From assembly GCA_902786965.1 (NCBI GenBank), contig CADAEJ010000011.1, positions 1 through 34,386 on the forward strand: DNA of 34,386 nucleotides, read 5' to 3'. Below are positions 30,502 through 34,386 of the stretch, one piece after another. This stretch comes from an uncultured Ruminococcus sp. Lineage in GTDB: Bacteria; Bacillota; Clostridia; Oscillospirales; Ruminococcaceae. Under the pieces are notes generated by a model, which saw only the letters and a list, made by a program, of their open reading frames with translations, did not search any database and was not told the origin of the DNA. A program made the position numbers and the translations under genes. Numbering within the stretch: the first letter of the stretch is position 1; each line of letters starts with the position of its first letter.

Positions 30502-30684
30502 ATGAGGGTAACAAAAGAAAAAGTATTAAGTATGCTTACTGCTGTTTCGTTCGTGCTGTCAGTTATCAGTCTGATATTTGAGAGCAGTGTCGCGCTTATC
30601 GCGGCGACAACGGTAATGTCGGTATGTATACTTTTAAGCTTTATTGAAAACGGCAGAAACGCCAATTCAACAAAGCCAAAATAA
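30502..30684 (+). CDS. Small membrane protein, unknown
   Basis: The 60-residue protein has two short hydrophobic segments (about 10-25 and 30-47) between charged ends. The ATG at 30502 follows GGGGG by eight bases; a TTG upstream is less likely. I do not recognise the family. Its position between two well-supported genes on the same strand, with good ribosome sites on both sides, supports it as real. Confidence 0.6.
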   Translation: MRVTKEKVLSMLTAVSFVLSVISLIFESSVALIAATTVMSVCILLSFIENGRNANSTKPK

Positions 30685-30707
30685 AAAATTATAGGGGGAG
30701 AAGAAAA

Positions 30708-31520
30708 ATGCAGACTATAAAGGACATTGACAGCGGCAGGGCGTTTGACTGGGGAAAGACATCACAGGACTACGCAAAGTACAGAGATATCTACCCTCCG
30801 CAGTTTTATGACAAATTGATACAAAGAGGTCTTTGCGTCAAGGGACAGACTGTGCTCGATATCGGTACGGGCACGGGTGTTTTGCCGCGCAATATGTACC
30901 GCTATGGCGCAAAGTGGATCGGCACCGATATCGCCGCAGAGCAGATCGAACAGGCAAAGCTGCTTGCAAAAGAGCAAGGTATGGACATCGAATTTTACGC
31001 TTGTCAGGCAGAGGATCTGAACTATCCCGACGGCACATTTGACGTTGTGACAGCCTGCCAGTGCATATGGTACCCAAACCACGATATACTCGCGCCAAAG
31101 CTTGCAAAAATGCTCAAGCCGGGCGGAAAGTTCCTTATTCTGTATATGGGCTGGCTGCCTTTTGAGGACAAGATCGCGTGCAGGAGCGAAGAGATAATCC
31201 ACAAGTATAATCCCGACTGGAACGGCGCGGGTGACACGGTCAAGCCCGTGTGGATACCGCCGCAGTACAGCGAGTTTTTTGATATTACACTTGAAGAGCA
31301 GTTCAGGGTGGCTATACCGTTCACGCGCGAGAGCTGGCACGGGCGCATAAGAGCCTGCCGCGGCGTAGGCGCTTCCCTTTCGGGAGAAAAGCTCGATGCG
31401 TGGGATAAAGACCACAGGGATATGCTTATGAACGAGGCTGATGAAGAATTTGAGATACAGCATTACATAGCTATTGCTGAACTGACATTGAAAGGAAAAA
31501 ATGATAACACAGATAAATGA
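30708..31520 (+). CDS. Class I SAM-dependent methyltransferase
   Basis: The 270-residue protein has motif I VLDIGTGTGVLPRNMYRYGA (49-68), the acidic strand-2 end in IGTDIAAEQIEQAKLLA, and motif IV in DVVTACQCIWYPNHD, followed by LKPGGKFLILYMGWLP. This is the UbiE/Methyltransf_11 style that acts on small molecules. An N-terminal FDWGKTSQDYAKYRDIYPPQFY is common in the family. The substrate is unknown. A GGGGGAG site precedes the ATG. The last 20 bp overlap the start of the next GNAT gene, so the two are translationally coupled. Confidence 0.9.
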   Translation: MQTIKDIDSGRAFDWGKTSQDYAKYRDIYPPQFYDKLIQRGLCVKGQTVLDIGTGTGVLPRNMYRYGAKWIGTDIAAEQIEQAKLLAKEQGMDIEFYACQAEDLNYPDGTFDVVTACQCIWYPNHDILAPKLAKMLKPGGKFLILYMGWLPFEDKIACRSEEIIHKYNPDWNGAGDTVKPVWIPPQYSEFFDITLEEQFRVAIPFTRESWHGRIRACRGVGASLSGEKLDAWDKDHRDMLMNEADEEFEIQHYIAIAELTLKGKNDNTDK

Positions 31521-31956
31521 TAAAAAACAGAAAACACAGATAGCAAGACAGATACTTGAAGCGCTGCCCGAATGGTTCGAGGTGGAGCAAAGCAGAGAGC
31601 AGCTTATCGCAGAAAGTGCTGAACAGACTTTTTTTGCATATTTACAGGAAGATAAGCCGATAGGTTTTCTTTGCCTCAAGCAAACGGGAAAGGACACGGT
31701 CGAGCTTGCAGTTACGGGCGTGCTGAAAGAGTTTCACCGAAAAGGTCTGGGCAGGCAGCTTTTTGAGGCTGCAAAAGAGAGCGCAAGGCAAAGCGGTTTC
31801 TCGTTTATGCAGGTAAAGACGGTCAGAATGGGCATGTACGAGGACTACGACCGCACGAACAGGTTCTACCGGAGTCTGGGGTTCAAGGAGTTTGAGGTGT
31901 TTGAGACCTACTGGGACGAGGCTAATCCGTGTCAGATATATGTAATGGCGCTTTGA
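31501..31956 (+). CDS. GNAT-family N-acetyltransferase
   Basis: The 151-residue protein has the acetyl-CoA loop FHRKGLGRQLFEAAK (about 78-92) after VELAVTGVLKE. The motif B region is DRTNRFYRSLGFKEFEVFETYW. The N-terminal EALPEWFEVEQSREQLI resembles aminoglycoside-type or small-ligand GNATs, but this does not fix a substrate. It overlaps the methyltransferase gene and ends the plus-strand run at a strong terminator. AAAGGA lies before the ATG. Confidence 0.88.
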   Translation: MITQINDKKQKTQIARQILEALPEWFEVEQSREQLIAESAEQTFFAYLQEDKPIGFLCLKQTGKDTVELAVTGVLKEFHRKGLGRQLFEAAKESARQSGFSFMQVKTVRMGMYEDYDRTNRFYRSLGFKEFEVFETYWDEANPCQIYVMAL

Positions 31957-31986
31957 GCGCAAAAAGCAAAAGAAAGAACAGAGCAA

Positions 31987-32030
31987 AACAAAAAAGGATG
32001 CAGGTTTTGATATCTGCATCCTCTTATTTT
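31987..32030. terminator. Bidirectional terminator, GNAT run and dnaJ
   Basis: AGGATGCAG (31995-32003) pairs perfectly with CTGCATCCT (32014-32022). CTTATTTTTAT follows on the plus strand and TTTTTTGTTTTG on the minus strand, so both convergent transcripts can end here. Confidence 0.94.
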
Positions 32031-33181
32031 TATGAAAACTTGTTTTTGAGCTTTTCAAAGAAGCTCTTGCGCTTTGCGTAGTTCTTATCGGAAAGCGTCT
32101 TTTCATAGTCACGCAGAATAGTCTTCTGCTCCTTTGAAAGATTTTTCGGCACCTCGATATTTACCCTTACATAGTGGTCGCCGTGTGAAGTGCTGTGGAC
32201 CTTTTGTATACCCTTGCCTCTCAGGCGGAAAACTGTTCCCGACTGCGTTCCCTCCGGGACTGTATAAGTCACCTTGCCGTCAACCGTCGGAATGGTTATC
32301 TCGTCACCGAGTGCAGCCTGCGTATATGTTATCGGTATCTCTGTCCAGACATCGTAGCCGTCACGCTCGAATATCGGATCAGGGCGCACGTTTATGCTCA
32401 CAAGCAGATCGCCGTTTGAGCCGCCGTTAGTACCGCAGTTGCCTGCACCTGCAAGGCGTACCATCTGTCCGTCTGCGATGCCTGCGGGTATGCTGACCTC
32501 GACCTCATCGGTCTTTTTGACAACGCCCTGACCGCTGCACTTGCGGCACGGAGTATCAACGATCTTACCCTTGCCCTTACATCTTTCGCAGGTAACGACC
32601 TGTCTTACGCTGCCGAAAAGTGACTGCTGCGAAATGACTCTCTGACCCTTGCCGTTACAATCGGGGCAGGTCTTTGTTGATGAACCCGCCGCTGCGCCGC
32701 TGCCGTGACACTCATCACACTGGACTGTCTTATTGACCCTGACCTTGACGGTCTTGCCCTTGCAGGCCTCCATAAAGTCGATATTTGCAGTCGCACGGAT
32801 ATCCGAGCCGCGTCTTGGCGCATTAGGATTGGACGATGCTCTTGAGCCGCCAAAGCCGAATCCGCCGAAGATGGAATCAAAAATATCGCCCATATCCGCA
32901 AAGCCGCCGAAGCCGCCTGCGCCTGCACCTGCTGCACCCGCACCGTAGTTAGGGTCAACACCTGCAAAGCCGAACTGGTCATACCTTGACTTTTTCTCGG
33001 GATTGGAGAGTATCTCGTAAGCCTCGTTTACCTCCTTGAACTTCTCCTCCGCCTGCTTGTCGCCGGGGTGAAGGTCGGGGTGGTACTGCTTTGCCATTTT
33101 ACGAAACGCTTTTTTTATTTCATCCTCAGAGGCACTTTTTGAAACACCAAGCACCTCGTAGTAATCTCTTTTATCTGCCAT
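32030..33181 (-). CDS. dnaJ: Chaperone DnaJ
   Basis: The 383-residue co-chaperone stimulates DnaK ATPase and delivers substrates. The J domain has HPD at 34-36. A long Gly/Phe-rich linker (about 74-114) follows. The zinc region has four CxxCxGxG repeats: [24 protein letters not shown] and CRKCSGQG. The two C-terminal beta domains contain the substrate sites. Length is normal for a full type I DnaJ. GGAGTG lies before the ATG. dnaK is 100 bp upstream on the same strand. Confidence 0.97.
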   Translation of the reverse strand: MADKRDYYEVLGVSKSASEDEIKKAFRKMAKQYHPDLHPGDKQAEEKFKEVNEAYEILSNPEKKSRYDQFGFAGVDPNYGAGAAGAGAGGFGGFADMGDIFDSIFGGFGFGGSRASSNPNAPRRGSDIRATANIDFMEACKGKTVKVRVNKTVQCDECHGSGAAAGSSTKTCPDCNGKGQRVISQQSLFGSVRQVVTCERCKGKGKIVDTPCRKCSGQGVVKKTDEVEVSIPAGIADGQMVRLAGAGNCGTNGGSNGDLLVSINVRPDPIFERDGYDVWTEIPITYTQAALGDEITIPTVDGKVTYTVPEGTQSGTVFRLRGKGIQKVHSTSHGDHYVRVNIEVPKNLSKEQKTILRDYEKTLSDKNYAKRKSFFEKLKNKFS

Positions 33182-33236
33182 ATGCTATCACTCCGTTTCA
33201 GAGCGCAAACTCCTTATCTGTCTTTAATACAGCACT

Positions 33237-33264
33237 ACCTCTGCCCGAATCATCAGACAGAGGT
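33237..33264 (-). repeat. Hairpin in the dnaK-dnaJ gap
   Basis: ACCTCTG (33237-33243) and CAGAGGT (33258-33264) form a 7-bp stem with a 14-nt loop, 17 bp beyond the dnaK stop. No U-tract follows on the minus strand. It may protect or process the dnaK end of the shared mRNA rather than terminate it. Confidence 0.5.
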
Positions 33265-33281
33265 GATGCAATTTACGCGGT

Positions 33282-34386
33282 TTATTCAGCGTCCTTGAAA
33301 TCAGCGTCGATAACATCGTCGCCGCCGTTATTGGTGCTTTGCTGTGCAGCGCCGCCCATATTGCCCATGCTGCTGGGGTCAAAGCCCTGTGCGCCCTGAG
33401 CCTGTGCGCCTGCCTGCTGGTAAACCTTTGTAGCTATCTTCTGGAAGCACTCCTCAAGGTCCTTGTTCTTTGCCTTGATCGCTTCGATGTCGCTGCCCTT
33501 GAGAGCTTCTTTAAGATCATTTATCTTGCCCTCGCACTCGCTCTTGTCGGCAGCATCTACCTTATCACCGAACTCGCCGAGTGCCTTCTCGCACTGGAAG
33601 CACATCTGGTCAGCCTGGTTCCTTGCGTCAACATCTTCCTTCTTCTTTGCGTCCTCGGCAGCGAAAGCCTCTGCTTCCTTTACTGCCTTGTCGATGTCCT
33701 CCTTGGACATATTGGTTGAAGATGTTATTGTGATATCCTGCTCCTTGCCTGTGCCAAGGTCCTTTGCGGAAACGTGAACGATACCGTTTGCGTCGATATC
33801 AAATGTTACCTCGATCTGAGGAACGCCGCGCGGTGCAGGAGCGATGCCGTCGAGCTTGAACATACCAAGCTGCTTGTTATCCTTTGCGAACTCACGCTCA
33901 CCCTGCAGAACGTTGATCTCAACGGCTGTCTGGTTATCAGCAGCTGTGGAGAATATCTGCGACTTCTTTGTAGGGATAGTTGTATTTCTCTCAATAAGCT
34001 TTGTGCAAACGCCGCCCATTGTTTCAAGGCCGAGTGACAGCGGTGTTACGTCAAGCAGCAGCAGACCTTCCTTAACGTCGCCGCCGAGTACGCCGCCCTG
34101 GTATGCAGCGCCGAGTGCAACACACTCGTCAGGGTTGATACCCTTGAAAGGCTCTTTGCCCAGGAACTTCTTGACAGCCTCCTGAACCGCAGGGATTCTT
34201 GATGAACCGCCGACCATAAGCACCTTCTGAAGCTCGTCTGCTGACAGACCCGAATCTGAAAGTGCCTGGCGAACAGGACCCATTGTTGCTTCAACAAGGT
34301 CTGCGGTCATTTCGTTGAACTTTGCCTGTGTAAGTGTCAGCTCAAGGTGCTTTGGACCTGTTGCATCTGCTGTGATGAACGGCAGG
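33282..34386 (-). CDS. dnaK: Chaperone DnaK (Hsp70), C-terminal part
   Basis: The reading frame stays open through the right edge of the window, so the gene's N-terminal portion is missing. About 367 residues are visible. They include the end of the ATPase domain ([18 protein letters not shown], then [17 protein letters not shown]), the linker [12 protein letters not shown] and the substrate-binding domain with [18 protein letters not shown]. The helical lid and a Q/G/N-rich tail ending [12 protein letters not shown] follow. DVIDADFK is the usual DnaK ending. The first ATG seen at 34310 is internal, not the start. It lies upstream of dnaJ in the usual order. hrcA and grpE, if present, are outside. 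Confidence 0.97.
   Translation of the reverse strand, partial: LPFITADATGPKHLELTLTQAKFNEMTADLVEATMGPVRQALSDSGLSADELQKVLMVGGSSRIPAVQEAVKKFLGKEPFKGINPDECVALGAAYQGGVLGGDVKEGLLLLDVTPLSLGLETMGGVCTKLIERNTTIPTKKSQIFSTAADNQTAVEINVLQGEREFAKDNKQLGMFKLDGIAPAPRGVPQIEVTFDIDANGIVHVSAKDLGTGKEQDITITSSTNMSKEDIDKAVKEAEAFAAEDAKKKEDVDARNQADQMCFQCEKALGEFGDKVDAADKSECEGKINDLKEALKGSDIEAIKAKNKDLEECFQKIATKVYQQAGAQAQGAQGFDPSSMGNMGGAAQQSTNNGGDDVIDADFKDAE

Noticed and set aside
30762-31697. A 311-codon minus-strand frame opposite the methyltransferase and GNAT genes
   Set aside because: The plus-strand products have clear family motifs; the minus-strand frame has none.
34310-34386. Start of dnaK at the ATG at 34310
   Set aside because: The frame stays open to the window edge and the upstream residues ([19 protein letters not shown]) belong to the DnaK ATPase domain, so that ATG is internal.
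1-34386. Mobile element, prophage or defence island
   Set aside because: No transposase, integrase, terminal repeat pair, phage structural gene, restriction enzyme or Cas gene was found on either strand.

Overview
The window looks like a chromosomal segment of a Gram-positive, low-to-middle GC anaerobe of the class Clostridia, most likely a Ruminococcus-like member of the Oscillospiraceae. This is inferred from gene content and protein style: an ECF folate transporter under a tetrahydrofolate riboswitch, a YerC/TrpR-like regulator, EngB next to Lon, a SpoIIM-like and a YesL-like protein, a zinc-ribbon PASTA kinase homologue, and near-consensus TTGACA/TATAAT promoters with TGTG in front of the -10. 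No phage, transposase, integrase or CRISPR array is visible. Most of the window is housekeeping DNA; the accessory parts are about 7.7-8.7 kb, 14.9-19.4 kb and 24.4-32 kb.

Layout. Bases 1-298 hold tandem sigma-A promoters reading out of the left edge, probably into an rRNA operon. A five-gene tRNA array (transcribed Val-Asp-Phe-Gly-Cys) occupies 299-746. Next, on the minus strand, are a yerC-methyltransferase-hslO-membrane protein operon (803-3181), lon-engB (3212-6395), rpsF-ssb-rpsR (6463-7705) and a RING/zinc-ribbon membrane protein (7743-8684). prfB is on the plus strand. Then come minus-strand proC-spoIIM-like-yesL-like, folT with its riboswitch, a GNAT gene and pfkA.

From 14.9 to 19.4 kb lies an envelope module. 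A PASTA-domain protein whose kinase domain has lost its catalytic residues is transcribed divergently from an LCP-family cell-wall ligase, and a zinc-ribbon membrane protein follows convergently. From 19.5 to 24.3 kb a divergent type IIA topoisomerase pair (parE-parC-like) is followed by an acidic unknown protein. Divergent to it is a metal-resistance operon: a SmtB/CzrA-type repressor with a clear operator, a metallo-beta-lactamase-fold protein and a Zn/Cd P-type ATPase carrying a 22-histidine linker.

From 28 to 32 kb is a plus-strand run of small-molecule or protein-modifying genes: a transglutaminase-like protein, a TetR regulator, three GNAT acetyltransferases, a methyltransferase and a small membrane protein. 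The right end is dnaJ and the C-terminal part of dnaK, which runs off the window.

The best candidates for something new are the pseudokinase-PASTA/LCP divergent pair, the recurrence of membrane proteins with cytoplasmic zinc ribbons, the divergent topoisomerase with its acidic companion, and the MBL protein inside the zinc operon. None of these proves a new system from sequence alone.
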